A DNA stretch of 64,000 nt from Bacillus sp. 2B10 (GTDB lineage Bacteria; Pseudomonadota; Alphaproteobacteria; Sphingomonadales; Sphingomonadaceae): NCBI GenBank assembly GCA_003946805.1, contig RPSH01000015.1, forward strand, positions 25,485 through 89,484, given 5' to 3'. Positions 52,642 to 62,932 of the stretch are shown in pieces. The notes below the pieces were generated by a model, which saw only the letters and a list, made by a program, of their open reading frames with translations, had not been told where the DNA came from and made no database searches. The position numbers and the translations under genes were made by a program. Numbering within the stretch: the stretch's first letter is position 1; every line of letters begins with the position of its first letter.

Positions 52642-53144
52642 GTCCGTTCGCGCTCCAGCAGTTCGGACCGCACGCGGATCGCATAGACCGACAGCCGCAC
52701 CTCGAACAGGAACCACACCAGCCCGCCGATCAGCAGCAGCATCGACAGGATGAAGCTGATCGCCACCGCCTTGCCGAGGCCCAGGTCGAGCAGTTCGGCG
52801 ATGAACAGCATCGCGACGACGATGCAGTTGGCGACCGCCGACAGCACGACGAGGAACACCGAATTGTTGATGATCCGGATCCGCCGGTCGAGCAGGCGCA
52901 GTTCGAACACGTGGCGATCGTGCTCCGGACCGGTCGAGCCGGGATGCAGCTTTTCGAGGTCGCGCGCCCGGTCGACGATCCGCGCGAGGCGGCCGACCAT
53001 GACGTTCAGGATCGCGCCGATCCCCGCCAGCAGGAACACGGGGGCGATCGCGGTCTGGATCGTCTTGGCGACAGTCGACAGGACAGGTTCGAATTCCACC
53101 CGCGCGGTATGCCGTGCGTGCCCGATCGGGACAAGGGCCGCCAT
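52638..53144 (-). CDS. DUF2721 membrane protein
   Basis: 168 residues. Three helices are visible: IQTAIAPVFLLAGIGAILNVMV, a middle IINNSVFLVVLSAVANCIVVAML and VAISFILSMLLLIGGLVWFLF. The central RLARIVDRARDLE region is characteristic of DUF2721. It starts 75 bp from the divergent GNAT-like gene. Function unknown. Confidence 0.85.
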   Translation of the reverse strand: MAALVPIGHARHTARVEFEPVLSTVAKTIQTAIAPVFLLAGIGAILNVMVGRLARIVDRARDLEKLHPGSTGPEHDRHVFELRLLDRRIRIINNSVFLVVLSAVANCIVVAMLFIAELLDLGLGKAVAISFILSMLLLIGGLVWFLFEVRLSVYAIRVRSELLERERT

Positions 53145-53219
53145 TTTGCGCAAAACCCGTCCGTACCGTACGGTCGTAATCGCTACCGGATGGTAAGGGC
53201 TTCGTGGCAAGGCAACGCC

Positions 53220-54332
53220 ATGTCCCCGATCGCCCCCGCTTCCCGTGCCCGTGCCCGTGCCCGTGCGCGCACCATCGCCGGCCTGCCCGATGCGATCGAC
53301 GCCGTGGCCGGCGTGACGGTCGACACGCACCGCTTCCTGCGCCGTCAATGGTTCGCCGCGGCGCTGAACGGTGATGGGGGTACGGCGCGCACCGTGCTGG
53401 TCGAACGTGGCGCCGCCGCGACGATCGCGCTGCCGCTGGTGGGGCTGGGACCGGCGGTCCTCGGTCTGGGACAGGTGCCGGGATGCTACTGGCCGTTCCG
53501 CAGCGCGCCGGTGGCGGACGGTGCCGATCGCGACGACTTCGCCGCGCTGCTGGCGGGCGCGGGGCGTGCCGTGCGCGGGTTTCGGCTGGGACCGGTCTAT
53601 GACGACGATCCGTTGCTGGCCGGCCTGCTGGCGGCGGTCCAGAGCGCAGGCTGGCGCGCGCTGCCGCGCTTCATCGCCGACAGCTATCTGCTCGACATGG
53701 CGGCGTTGCGCGCGGAGGGCGACTGGCCGCGCAATTCGACGCTGCGCAAGAACCGGTTCAACGAAAAGCATCTGGCCGCGCAGGGCGTACCGGAATGGTC
53801 GTTCGTACAGGGCGGCGGCTGGACCGACACCGTCTTCGACGAACTGGCGGCGATCGAGGCGGCCAGCTGGATCGGCCAGCGAACCGATGGCAGAGACGCC
53901 AAGTTCACCGACGCCGGCCATGGCCGCTTCTGGCGCGGGGCGGCACGCGACCCGGTGCTGGCGGGCATGATGTCGGCCGCGCTGCTGCGGATGGACGGCG
54001 CGCCCGCCGCCTTCTCGTTCGACCTGAACGCCGGCACGCTGAAATATGCGATCGCGAACAGCTTTGACGCGCGCTTCGCCAGGCATTCCCCGGGCAGGCT
54101 GCTCTATTACCGCAACCTCGTCCGTTCGATCGATGACGGGATCGACCGGGTCGACTGGGGCGCGGGTGACAGCGGCTACAAGCGGGTTATCGGCGCGACG
54201 CCCGGTCCCGCGATCCGCGACTGGCTGTTCCTGCGGCCCGGCCTGCCTGCGCTGGCCGGTCGCCTGCTCGCCGGGCGCTGGGCGGGCAGCGGGCAGCGGC
54301 CGGCGGGCAAGGCAGAAGCGCCGGCGGAATGA
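53220..54332 (+). CDS. GNAT/FemAB-like acetyltransferase
   Basis: 370 residues. The N-terminal third holds an Arg-rich repeat (see the hexamer repeat). The core RNSTLRKNRFNEKHLAAQG-type basic segment (here PRNSTLRKNRFNEKHL) and the C-terminal GTLKYAIANSFDARFARHSPGRLLYY, VDWGAGDSGYKR region resemble the BioF2/GNAT_acetyltr_6 family that transfers acyl groups to cell-envelope molecules. The acceptor is unknown. ATG 53220 is the first of the frame after the divergent promoter. Confidence 0.8.
   Translation: MSPIAPASRARARARARTIAGLPDAIDAVAGVTVDTHRFLRRQWFAAALNGDGGTARTVLVERGAAATIALPLVGLGPAVLGLGQVPGCYWPFRSAPVADGADRDDFAALLAGAGRAVRGFRLGPVYDDDPLLAGLLAAVQSAGWRALPRFIADSYLLDMAALRAEGDWPRNSTLRKNRFNEKHLAAQGVPEWSFVQGGGWTDTVFDELAAIEAASWIGQRTDGRDAKFTDAGHGRFWRGAARDPVLAGMMSAALLRMDGAPAAFSFDLNAGTLKYAIANSFDARFARHSPGRLLYYRNLVRSIDDGIDRVDWGAGDSGYKRVIGATPGPAIRDWLFLRPGLPALAGRLLAGRWAGSGQRPAGKAEAPAE
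53242..53265 (+). repeat. Hexamer tandem repeat CCCGTG x4 inside the GNAT-like gene
   Basis: Four exact copies of CCCGTG encode an Ala-Arg repeat near the N-terminus of the 53220 protein. Because the unit is six bases, copy-number changes would keep the frame and alter the N-terminus by two residues each. Confidence 0.7.
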
Positions 54333-54369
54333 TTGGCCTTGCCCAACGGCCCCGCGTCCGGCGTAATCC

Positions 54370-57300
54370 ATGGCTGCACCCAACGGACGATTGAGCATGG
54401 CCGGCGAGTCGGCGACACCCTCCGACATGGCGACCGAACGCTTCGCGGCCGGATGGCATCCTGCACGCCGCATGGCCGCGTTCCTGGTCGTGTACGGTTT
54501 CGTGATCTGGGCGGTCACCGCGCTGACCTTCTGGTCGGCGCCGTTCTTCGGCAATGTCCTGCCGTTCTGGCCGGCGACGCCGATCGCCATCGCGGCGCTG
54601 GTGCGATATCCGCGGCGGACCTGGCCGCTGCTGCTGGCGGCAGTGGCGATCGGCATCCTCGCTGCCGTCCCGGTGCTGGCGCCGATCCGTCTGCAGACCG
54701 CCACCTATGTCGTGGTCGACGCCATCCAGACGGTGCTGGTGGCCAGCCTGTTGCAGATCGCGCGGCCGGATCCGCGGCTGCTGCGCGGCTATTTCACCGT
54801 GGTCGGCATCGGAGTCCTGGGGGCAATGGCGGGCACCGCCTCGTTCGGCATCGTTCGACTGGCGTTGGGCGAGGGCGGCGATCCCAACGCGCTGGTCCGC
54901 TGGTTCTCCAGCGGAGCGATGGGCATGATCGTGCTGCTTCCGGCGTTCAAGGCGACGCGCCGTGCCCTGTCGGAAGAGATCGGGCTGCTGTCGCCGGCAA
55001 TGGTCGTCGTTATCGCGCTGACCGCGCTGGGCACCGGGGCGATCTTCATGTCGGACCGGTATCCGGCGCTGTTCCTGCTGATGCCGTGCGGGGTCTTCGC
55101 CGCGCTGCTCTACCGCTTCGCGGGTGCCGCCGCGGCCACGCTGACCGTCAGCGCGATGGCGCTCGTCTGCACGGCGCACGGGATCGGCCCCTTCGCCGCG
55201 GTGCTGCTGCACCTGCCCGACCGCATCCTGTTGCTGCAGCTGTTCATCGCGGTCTTCACGCTGACCACCTTCCCGATCGCCGCGCTGCTGTACGAACAGT
55301 CGCTGGCGCTGAAGGGCCTGCGCGACAACGAACGCCAGCTGCGGCTGCTGACCGATCATTCGACCGACCTGATCGTGCGGCTTGGCATGGACGGTTTGGG
55401 CCGCTACGCATCGCCCGCGGCCGAGCGCCTGCTGGGCTATCGGCCCGAGCAGCTGGTGGGCAAGAGCCCGTTCGAGGCGATCCACCCCGACGACCGCGAC
55501 CGGGTACGCCGGTGTCTGGAGCAGCTGACACCGGACGGCGACGGGGTCGTCTTCCGGTACCGGATGCGTCACCGCGACGGTCATTACCTGTGGCTCGAAG
55601 GCGCGTTCCGGCTGGTGGGCGACGGTGACGACACGCTGGAACTGATCGGATCGATCCGCGATATCGCAACGCGCCGGGATGCGGAGACCGAGGCGATCGT
55701 TTCGGCCGATAAGCTGGAGGAGCGGCAGCGGCTGCTCGGGATGGCGGAAACGGCCGCCGGCATCGGCCACTGGCGCCTCAATCTCGGCGACTGGCGGCTG
55801 TTCTGGTCGAGCGAGGTCTTCCGCATCCACGGCGTCACCGAAGGGGAGGAGCCGCGGATCGCCGATGCGATCGACTTCTATCATGTCGACGACCGGGCGA
55901 TGGTCCGCGAACGGCTGGGCGCGGTCATCAACAGCGGCGGTGCGTTCGAATTCGATGCCCGGATCGTCCGCCGCGACGGCACGATGCGCTGGGTCCGGTC
56001 GCGCGGCCAGGCCGAACCGGCGCCGGGGGCGGGGATCGTCAGCCTGTTCGGCGTCTTGCAGGACATCACCGAACAGGTCGCCGCGATGACCGACCTGCGC
56101 GCCGCGCGCGAGGAAGCGGAACGTGCGCTGGCCGACAAGGCGACCTTCACCGCCACGATCAGCCACGAGATCCGCACGCCGCTGACCTCGATCCTCGCCG
56201 CGGCGCAGCTGCTGCGCGACACGCCCGACCGGACCGAGCGGATGCGGCATCTCGATTCGCTGGAAAAGGCGGGACGGACGTTGTCGGATATCGTCGACGA
56301 CGTACTGACCTTCTCGAAGCTGGAAGGCGGGCACGGCAATCCCGAGGCGATCGCGTTCGAACCCCGGCAGCTGCTGGAAACGGTGATCGGGTTGTTCGCG
56401 GTCGACGCCCGCCGCCACGATCTGACACTGGAACTAGACGCGCCGCCGGGGCGGGTGATCGGCGACCCGGCGCGGGTGCAGCGGGTGCTGACCAATCTGG
56501 TCGGCAATGCGGTAAAATTTACCCGTGCCGGATCGATCCGCATCTCCGCCGCCCGCGTCGGCGGCGAGCTGTGGCGGTTCGAGGTCGCCGACACCGGGGT
56601 CGGCATCCGCAGCGATCGGCTGGACGCCATTTTCGAACCCTTCGTCCAGGCGGATGCGTCGACCACCCGCAGCTATGGCGGCACCGGGCTGGGCCTCAGC
56701 ATCAGCCGTATGCTGGTCGGATCGATGCGGGGGACGATCCACGTCGCCAGTCGTCCGGGAACGGGATCGAGCTTCTGGTTCGACCTGCCGCTGCCGGCCG
56801 CCGCCGTCGTCGATGCGGAAGCGGCGATGCCGGCGTCGGGCGGACCGGATGCCGCCGATCCTTCGCGGCCCGTCCCGGTCGCTACCGTGCTGGTGGCGGA
56901 GGACAACGACACCAACCGCTATCTGATCGCCGAGATCGTCCGCCGGCTGGGACATCGGGTCGTGACCGTCGAGAACGGCGCGCGCGCGGTCGAATATGTC
57001 ACCGCGCCGGCCGGCAACCCGGTCGACCTCGTGCTGATGGACATCCAGATGCCGGTCATGGACGGGATCGCGGCGGCGCGCGCGATCCGGGCGTGGAGCG
57101 GGGCGGGGGCCACCGTGCCGATCCATGCGATCACCGCAGACCAGTCGACCGAGACCCGCGCCGAGATCCGCCAGGCCGGGATCGACGGCATCCTTGCCAA
57201 GCCGGTGGACATGATCCGGCTGGGCCGGCTGCTGGGCAAGGTTGCCGACGACCTGCCGCCCGCTGCCGCGTCGGCGGTGCCGACGGCCGCGATCGATCCG

Positions 57301-57621
57301 GAACGCATCCGTTCGCTGACCGACGCACTGGGCGCCGAACAGCGCGATATGTTGTTGCGACTGTTGATCGACGATGCCGAACGGGTGCCGCCGCGGCTGC
57401 GGGTGCTGCTGCAACATGGCAATCACAGCCTCGCGCGACGCGAGGCGCATGCGCTGCACGGTGCCGCCGTCAGCATGGGCGCGGCCGATCTGGTCGCGGC
57501 GTTGCGCGCGGTAGAGAGCATCCCCGACGGGGCGCAGGCCGATCCCGCCATCATCGATCGGGTCGATCGATCGGCGCAATCGGTGATCGATGCCGCGCGG
57601 GCGGCGATGGCGGCGCCGTGA
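54370..57621 (+). CDS. Hybrid sensor histidine kinase (MASE1-PAS-PAS-HisKA-HATPase-REC-HPt)
   Basis: 1083 residues. The first ~310 are a MASE1-type membrane sensor (about eight helices), then two PAS domains (about 318-445 and 452-577), the HisKA dimerisation helix with SHEIRTPL (phospho-His 599), the HATPase domain with GTGLGLSISRML, a receiver (acidic start LVAEDND, phospho-Asp 891 in LVLMDIQMPVMDG, Lys in ILAKPVD) and a C-terminal HPt with REAHALHGAAVSMGA (His 1027). It has all relay modules in one chain. It converges on a LuxR-type response regulator 11 bp away. Confidence 0.93.
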   Translation: MAAPNGRLSMAGESATPSDMATERFAAGWHPARRMAAFLVVYGFVIWAVTALTFWSAPFFGNVLPFWPATPIAIAALVRYPRRTWPLLLAAVAIGILAAVPVLAPIRLQTATYVVVDAIQTVLVASLLQIARPDPRLLRGYFTVVGIGVLGAMAGTASFGIVRLALGEGGDPNALVRWFSSGAMGMIVLLPAFKATRRALSEEIGLLSPAMVVVIALTALGTGAIFMSDRYPALFLLMPCGVFAALLYRFAGAAAATLTVSAMALVCTAHGIGPFAAVLLHLPDRILLLQLFIAVFTLTTFPIAALLYEQSLALKGLRDNERQLRLLTDHSTDLIVRLGMDGLGRYASPAAERLLGYRPEQLVGKSPFEAIHPDDRDRVRRCLEQLTPDGDGVVFRYRMRHRDGHYLWLEGAFRLVGDGDDTLELIGSIRDIATRRDAETEAIVSADKLEERQRLLGMAETAAGIGHWRLNLGDWRLFWSSEVFRIHGVTEGEEPRIADAIDFYHVDDRAMVRERLGAVINSGGAFEFDARIVRRDGTMRWVRSRGQAEPAPGAGIVSLFGVLQDITEQVAAMTDLRAAREEAERALADKATFTATISHEIRTPLTSILAAAQLLRDTPDRTERMRHLDSLEKAGRTLSDIVDDVLTFSKLEGGHGNPEAIAFEPRQLLETVIGLFAVDARRHDLTLELDAPPGRVIGDPARVQRVLTNLVGNAVKFTRAGSIRISAARVGGELWRFEVADTGVGIRSDRLDAIFEPFVQADASTTRSYGGTGLGLSISRMLVGSMRGTIHVASRPGTGSSFWFDLPLPAAAVVDAEAAMPASGGPDAADPSRPVPVATVLVAEDNDTNRYLIAEIVRRLGHRVVTVENGARAVEYVTAPAGNPVDLVLMDIQMPVMDGIAAARAIRAWSGAGATVPIHAITADQSTETRAEIRQAGIDGILAKPVDMIRLGRLLGKVADDLPPAAASAVPTAAIDPERIRSLTDALGAEQRDMLLRLLIDDAERVPPRLRVLLQHGNHSLARREAHALHGAAVSMGAADLVAALRAVESIPDGAQADPAIIDRVDRSAQSVIDAARAAMAAP

Positions 57622-57632
57622 GGCGCGCCGTC

Positions 57633-58262
<630 letters not shown>

Positions 58263-58332
58263 CAAAGGACCCTCTTTCCGACATGGGCATCGTAGGGATC
58301 GTTTACTCCTACTACAAGCGCACCAGGGAATC

Positions 58333-58968
58333 CTACCAAGTAGTTGGTGAAAATGCGTTAAAGCAGCTTTGCGTAGCGTTGCGGAATATCGCAACGGGTT
58401 GCCCGGCAAAGTCCTCCGCGACGACGCGGTCGATCTGCCGCTCGATCCCGCGGGTCAGGTCGGCGGGAACCTCGACCGAGAAGCCGCGCGCGACCAGACC
58501 GTCCACTGCCCAGCGGACGCAGTAATCGGCAGCGACCCCGACGACGATCGCATGGCGAACACCGTGGTCCGACAATTCGCCGAAGAACGCGTCGCGCGCC
58601 TGCACGGGTGCATCGCCGCGCGGATCACGCAGCGTCAGGTCCGGCTCCGCCCACATGTCGAACACACCCTTTTCCAGCGTGCGGCACGGGATCGCCGGGT
58701 CGATCGCCTGCGGATCGAACAGGTTGCGCCAGCCCGGTGTCCCCTTCACGCAATGGATCGGGAACAGCGCGGCCTCGGCGCTTTGCGGATAGGTGTCGGC
58801 GAAGTGGGTGTCGAAGGTAAATACCATCGCCGCCGTATCCGTCGCGGTCCGGTCCGCCAGCCACGCGCGGAGCGGTTCGACGAGGTCGGTGGCGCCGGCA
58901 ACCGGCAGCGCGCCGTCGGGCAGGATGAAGTCGGCTTGGGTGTCGATGACGAGCACGAGATTGGACAT
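58333..58968 (-). CDS. pncA: Nicotinamidase-like cysteine hydrolase
   Basis: 211 residues of the isochorismatase fold. The catalytic triad is D in LVIDTQADF (about residue 9), K in CVKGTPGW and C in GVAADYCVRWAV. The metal-binding DTHFADTY is also in place. It would deamidate nicotinamide to nicotinate. The adjacent NrtR and nicotinate phosphoribosyltransferase genes, with a shared palindromic operator, support the role. It diverges from nrtR. Confidence 0.88.
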   Translation of the reverse strand: MSNLVLVIDTQADFILPDGALPVAGATDLVEPLRAWLADRTATDTAAMVFTFDTHFADTYPQSAEAALFPIHCVKGTPGWRNLFDPQAIDPAIPCRTLEKGVFDMWAEPDLTLRDPRGDAPVQARDAFFGELSDHGVRHAIVVGVAADYCVRWAVDGLVARGFSVEVPADLTRGIERQIDRVVAEDFAGQPVAIFRNATQSCFNAFSPTTW

Positions 58969-58989
58969 GACCTGTCTCCTTCTACCCGC

Positions 58990-59020
58990 TTTACATATGT
59001 GCAATGTAGATATATGTAAA
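58990..59020. promoter_or_regulatory. Palindromic operator between pncA and nrtR
   Basis: Perfect arms TTTACATAT (58990-58998) and ATATGTAAA (59012-59020) with a 13-bp AT-rich centre that holds a third half-site (ATGTAG). It lies in the 56-bp gap between two divergent start codons. The neighbouring nrtR gene makes NrtR the obvious binder; ADP-ribose is the usual co-ligand of the family. The motif differs from the cyanobacterial NrtR site, as expected across clades. Confidence 0.7.
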
Positions 59021-59024
59021 GGGC

Positions 59025-59714
59025 ATGGAACAGGACTTCGACCCGTCCGGTTACGATCCGGGTGCCTATGACCGGCCCTCCGTCGCGGTCGATTGCGTCG
59101 CGATCGGCATCGTCGACGGGGAACCGGCGGTGCTGCTGATCCGGCGCGACCAGCCTCCGTTCGCCGGGCACTGGGCCTTGCCCGGCGGGTTCGTGGCGAT
59201 CGACGAGTCGCTTGAGGCGGCGGCGGTGCGGGTGCTGCGGGACAAGGCGAAGATCGGCGACATGCCGGTGGAACAGGTGCATTGCTTCGGCGCGGTCGAT
59301 CGCGACCCGCGCATGCGGATCATCGCCATCGCGTATCGCGCGCTGCTGTCGCCGGTACGCACCCGGGCGCTGCGGCTGACCGTCGGCGAATGTCTCGCGC
59401 GGATCGGCGCCGACGGCCGGCTGTACCACGACGGACAGCCGATCGCGCTGGCGTTCGATCACGACGTCATCGTGGCGCATACGCTCGCCCGGTTGCGCGA
59501 TGCGATCGACGATGCCGCCTTCGCGCTGGTTCCCTGTCGTTTCACCCTGCGCGAACTCCAGCAGGTGCACGAGGCGGTGCTGGGCCAGCCGCTCAACAAG
59601 CCCGCATTCCGCCGCCGGATGCTCGAACGCGGCGGGCTGCGCGGCACCGGCGATTTCGAAGGCGGACGGGCGTTCCGTCCGGCCGAACTCTATGTCCAGC
59701 TTCCGAAGGACTGA
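59025..59714 (+). CDS. nrtR: NrtR-type transcriptional regulator (Nudix + winged helix)
   Basis: 229 residues. The N-terminal Nudix-like domain (HWALPGGFVAIDESLEAAAVRVLRD) has an altered Nudix box: the expected REUxEE is AAAVRVLRDK, so catalysis may be lost, as is usual for NrtR. The C-terminal winged helix (FTLRELQQVHEAVLGQPLNKPAFRRRM) binds DNA. It sits 3 bp before the pncB start. It should repress NAD-salvage genes and be relieved by ADP-ribose, by analogy. Confidence 0.9.
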   Translation: MEQDFDPSGYDPGAYDRPSVAVDCVAIGIVDGEPAVLLIRRDQPPFAGHWALPGGFVAIDESLEAAAVRVLRDKAKIGDMPVEQVHCFGAVDRDPRMRIIAIAYRALLSPVRTRALRLTVGECLARIGADGRLYHDGQPIALAFDHDVIVAHTLARLRDAIDDAAFALVPCRFTLRELQQVHEAVLGQPLNKPAFRRRMLERGGLRGTGDFEGGRAFRPAELYVQLPKD

Positions 59715-59717
59715 CCA

Positions 59718-61022
59718 ATGGTGATGACCGATATCGCGACCCGGGTGTGGAACCATGGCTGGCGGCTGGACCCGGTGGTGCGCAGCCTGCTCGACACCGA
59801 TTTCTACAAGCTGCTGATGGTACAGATGATCCGCGAGGTGCACCCGGACGTCCGCGCGACCTTCGCCGTCATCAACCGCAGCACGTCGGTGCGGCTGGCC
59901 GAGGTCATCGACGAGGGCGAATTGCGCGCGCAACTCGACCATGCCCGTACGGTCGCCTTTTCGAAACAGGAACTGATCTGGCTGGCCGGCAACAGCTTCT
60001 ACGGGGTGAAGCGGATGTTCGCGCCCGGTTTCATCGACTGGCTCGGCGGTTTCCGCCTGCCCGAATACGACCTGTCGATCCGCGACGGCCAGTACGAGTT
60101 GCACTTCGACGGCCCGTGGGCCGAAACCTCGCTGTGGGAAATCCCGGCGCTGACCATCCTGAACGAACTGCGCGCCCGCGCGGCGCTGCGCGATCATGGG
60201 CGCTTCGCGCTCGACGTGACCTATGCGCGGGCAAAGGCGCGGCTGTGGGACAAGGTCGAGCGGCTGCGCGACCTGCCCGACCTGGTCCTGTCCGACTTCG
60301 GCACGCGGCGGCGGCATGGCTTTCTGTGGCAGCGCTGGTGCGTGGAGGCGTTGCAGGAGGGGCTGGGCGATCGCTTCGTCGGTACGTCGAACGTGCTGCT
60401 GGCGATGCAGGCCGGGGTCGAGGCGATCGGCACCAACGCGCACGAGCTGCCGATGGTCGAGGCGGCGCTGGCCGAGGACGATGCCGGCATCGCCGCTGCG
60501 CCGTACCGCGTGCTGGCGGAATGGCGGCGGCATTATGGCGGCAACCTGCTGATCGCACTGCCCGATGCGTTCGGCACCACCGCGTTCCTGCGCAATGCGC
60601 CTGGCTGGCTGGCCGACTGGACCGGCTTCCGCCCCGATAGCATGCCGCCGATCGAGGGGGGCGAGCAGATATTGCGCTGGTGGCAGGAACAGGGCGTCGA
60701 TCCCCGGTCTAAGCTGCTGATCTTTTCCGACGGGATGGACGTCGACAGCATCCTGGACACCTATCGCCATTTCCACGGTCGGGTCCGGATGAGCTTCGGC
60801 TGGGGCACCAACCTGACCAACGATTTCCGTGGCTGCGACCCGCTGGGGGGCGAGGGGCTGGAGCCGATCTCGCTGGTTTGCAAGGTCATCGGCGCAAACG
60901 GCCGCCCGGCAGTCAAGCTGTCGGACAATCCGGCCAAGGCGACCGGCAGGCCCGGGGATGTCGCGCGCTACCTGCGCATCTTCGGCGACGGCGGCCGGGT
61001 GGCGAGCCCGGTCGCGGTATAG
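59718..61022 (+). CDS. pncB: Nicotinate phosphoribosyltransferase
   Basis: 434 residues. It makes nicotinate mononucleotide from nicotinate and PRPP. Conserved motifs are [31 protein letters not shown] and [11 protein letters not shown]. The C-terminal [25 protein letters not shown] is typical. It is 3 bp downstream of nrtR, so the pair is one operon. It converges with the glucokinase-like gene 7 bp away. Confidence 0.95.
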   Translation: MVMTDIATRVWNHGWRLDPVVRSLLDTDFYKLLMVQMIREVHPDVRATFAVINRSTSVRLAEVIDEGELRAQLDHARTVAFSKQELIWLAGNSFYGVKRMFAPGFIDWLGGFRLPEYDLSIRDGQYELHFDGPWAETSLWEIPALTILNELRARAALRDHGRFALDVTYARAKARLWDKVERLRDLPDLVLSDFGTRRRHGFLWQRWCVEALQEGLGDRFVGTSNVLLAMQAGVEAIGTNAHELPMVEAALAEDDAGIAAAPYRVLAEWRRHYGGNLLIALPDAFGTTAFLRNAPGWLADWTGFRPDSMPPIEGGEQILRWWQEQGVDPRSKLLIFSDGMDVDSILDTYRHFHGRVRMSFGWGTNLTNDFRGCDPLGGEGLEPISLVCKVIGANGRPAVKLSDNPAKATGRPGDVARYLRIFGDGGRVASPVAV

Positions 61023-61029
61023 CCGGACG

Positions 61030-62034
61030 TCAGTTGATCGCGGCCGTCGCCGGGGCGGTCGCCGACCGGTTGTGGCGAAGCGCCTCGGCCAGCCCGACCA
61101 GTTCGGCATTCTCGAACGATACCAACGCCCGCGGAACCTGTGCCAGCATCCGGGCGAACTTGGTCGAGCTGCCGAACAACGCCTGTGTCTCGGGCTGGCG
61201 AAGATAGGGCAGGATCGCGGTCGCGACCGGCCCGGTCACCAGCAACCCGTCCCATGCTCCCACGGTCAGCACCATATCGCCGGCCTGCGCCCAGAAGGCA
61301 CGGGCGAGCATTTCGCACGCCGAACGGGCGATCGGATCGGTCGTCGCCGTCCGCGTGACGTCTTCCGGAGTGCGGGCACGGGGGGCGACACCGGCGCGAC
61401 GTGCCAGCATGGTATAGATGGCGAGCAGGCCACTGGCCGAGATGACTTCCTCGATCGCGACCGGATGCCGGCCGGCGAACATCTCTGCGGCGAGGCCGGC
61501 CAGTTCCGGCGTCGGACCGGTAAAGCCGGCATGGCCCGCCTCGGTCGACAGGACGGTGACCGTGCCGTTCGGGCAGCGATGCACGGCGGCCATGCCAAGG
61601 CCGGACGTGATGCCGACGATCAGGTAGCATCCCGGTCCGACGATCGGCCATGCGAGGGTTCCGGCAAAGGATTCCCGGACATGACCGCCCGCGACGCACA
61701 GCGCCCACGCCTCTGCGGCGAAATCGTTCAGCACCAGCGGTGGTTCGCCCAGCATCGCCTCCAGCCCGGAACGCGACAGGAACCAGTGCGTCCGCGTGAT
61801 CGAGATCGCGTCGCCGCGCACCAGACCGGGCACGGCGAACGCCGAATGGCGGGGCAGCGCCGGCAGCCCCAGGTCGCGCTGAAACCCGATCAGGGCGGCC
61901 GACACGCCCTGGGTCGTTGCCGCGCCGTAGCTGCGGACCGTTTCGGACCGGATCGTTCCATCGGCACCGGTCAGGGCAAAGCAGATCCGCTTGCGCCCGA
62001 TCGATCCGACGATAGCACTATCGACCATCTGCAT
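61030..62034 (-). CDS. Glucokinase-family protein with altered phosphate loop
   Basis: 334 residues of the Glk (hexokinase/actin-like) family. The sugar site has VLNDFAAEAWAL (the Asn-Asp pair), the STEAGHAGF segment corresponds to the GEGGH glucose contact, and VGITSGLGMAAVH is the second nucleotide loop. However the N-terminal phosphate-1 loop, GDVGGTNxR in Glk, reads VGSIGRKR, lacking the Asp and the Thr. ATP turnover may be lost or altered. It converges with pncB. A regulatory or sugar-sensing role is possible. Confidence 0.72.
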   Translation of the reverse strand: MQMVDSAIVGSIGRKRICFALTGADGTIRSETVRSYGAATTQGVSAALIGFQRDLGLPALPRHSAFAVPGLVRGDAISITRTHWFLSRSGLEAMLGEPPLVLNDFAAEAWALCVAGGHVRESFAGTLAWPIVGPGCYLIVGITSGLGMAAVHRCPNGTVTVLSTEAGHAGFTGPTPELAGLAAEMFAGRHPVAIEEVISASGLLAIYTMLARRAGVAPRARTPEDVTRTATTDPIARSACEMLARAFWAQAGDMVLTVGAWDGLLVTGPVATAILPYLRQPETQALFGSSTKFARMLAQVPRALVSFENAELVGLAEALRHNRSATAPATAAIN

Positions 62035-62169
62035 TGCCTCCCCCGTTCCCGATGTTTCGGGTAGGCGTTAGCGATAACAGACAGTCGTTGGCAGCGTATT
62101 GTTAAATTTCGGCCGGTTTACGGAGCGTCGGCGAATTGTACGCTGCGCACAAACGCCGTGTCGGGCGTG

Positions 62170-62850
62170 CTACCGCCGCACGTAGCGGAAATACCAGACC
62201 TCGTGGCCTTGTCGCCGGGCCTTCCGTTCGTAGCGGGTTTCGGGCCAGTCAGCGGGGCGGGTCAGGAAGTCGGCGGGGGTCCGGGCCTGCCAGTCGAAGT
62301 CGCGGCGCTGGTCCATCACCATCATCGCCCAGCGGCAATATGTCGGATCGTCGGTGCCGAGGCGGAATTCGCCGCCGGGGCGCAGCTTGGCCGCGATCAG
62401 GTCCATCGGGCCGTGGTTCATCATCCGCCGCTTGGCATGGCGCGCCTTGGGCCATGGATCGGGGTGGAGCAGGTAGACGCGTTCGAGCGTGGCGTCGGGG
62501 AAGCGTTCGATCACCTCCAGCGCGTCGCCCATGTGCAGGCGGACATTGGCGAGGTCGCCGTCGCGGATATGGTTCAGCGCGCCGACCACGCCGTTGAGGA
62601 ACGGTTCGCAGCCGACGAAGCCGTGGCCGGGACGCGCCGTCGCCTGTCCCGCCAGATGCTCGCCCGCGCCGAAGCCGATCTCAACCTCGACCGGGCGGTC
62701 GTCGCCGAACAGGACGCGGGAATCGAGCGGGCCGGTGTCGGGGACGGAGACGCGGGGCAACAGTTCCTCGACCAGCGCGGCCTGGCCCTGGCGCAGCTTG
62801 TGGCCCTGTCGACGGCCATAGAGGCGGCGGATGGTGGTGGGATCGTTCAT
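62170..62850 (-). CDS. trmB: tRNA (guanine-N7-)-methyltransferase
   Basis: 226 residues. It makes m7G46 in tRNA. Motif I reads VEVEIGFGAGEHLAGQA, motif II-like FVGCEPFLNGVVGAL follows, and LHPDPWPKARHAKRRMMN is the family's HPDPWPKxRHxKRR signature. ATG 62850 gives the usual N-terminal TIRRLYGRRQGHKLRQGQ segment. Divergent from the PAP2 gene, 82 bp away. Confidence 0.96.
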   Translation of the reverse strand: MNDPTTIRRLYGRRQGHKLRQGQAALVEELLPRVSVPDTGPLDSRVLFGDDRPVEVEIGFGAGEHLAGQATARPGHGFVGCEPFLNGVVGALNHIRDGDLANVRLHMGDALEVIERFPDATLERVYLLHPDPWPKARHAKRRMMNHGPMDLIAAKLRPGGEFRLGTDDPTYCRWAMMVMDQRRDFDWQARTPADFLTRPADWPETRYERKARRQGHEVWYFRYVRR

Positions 62851-62932
62851 CGCGGCGCTCCTACCCGGCGATACGCCCTGGGGACAAGGCGCTTCGGCGG
62901 GAGCTTCGGCGGTTGCCGGGGGTTGGATCGGC

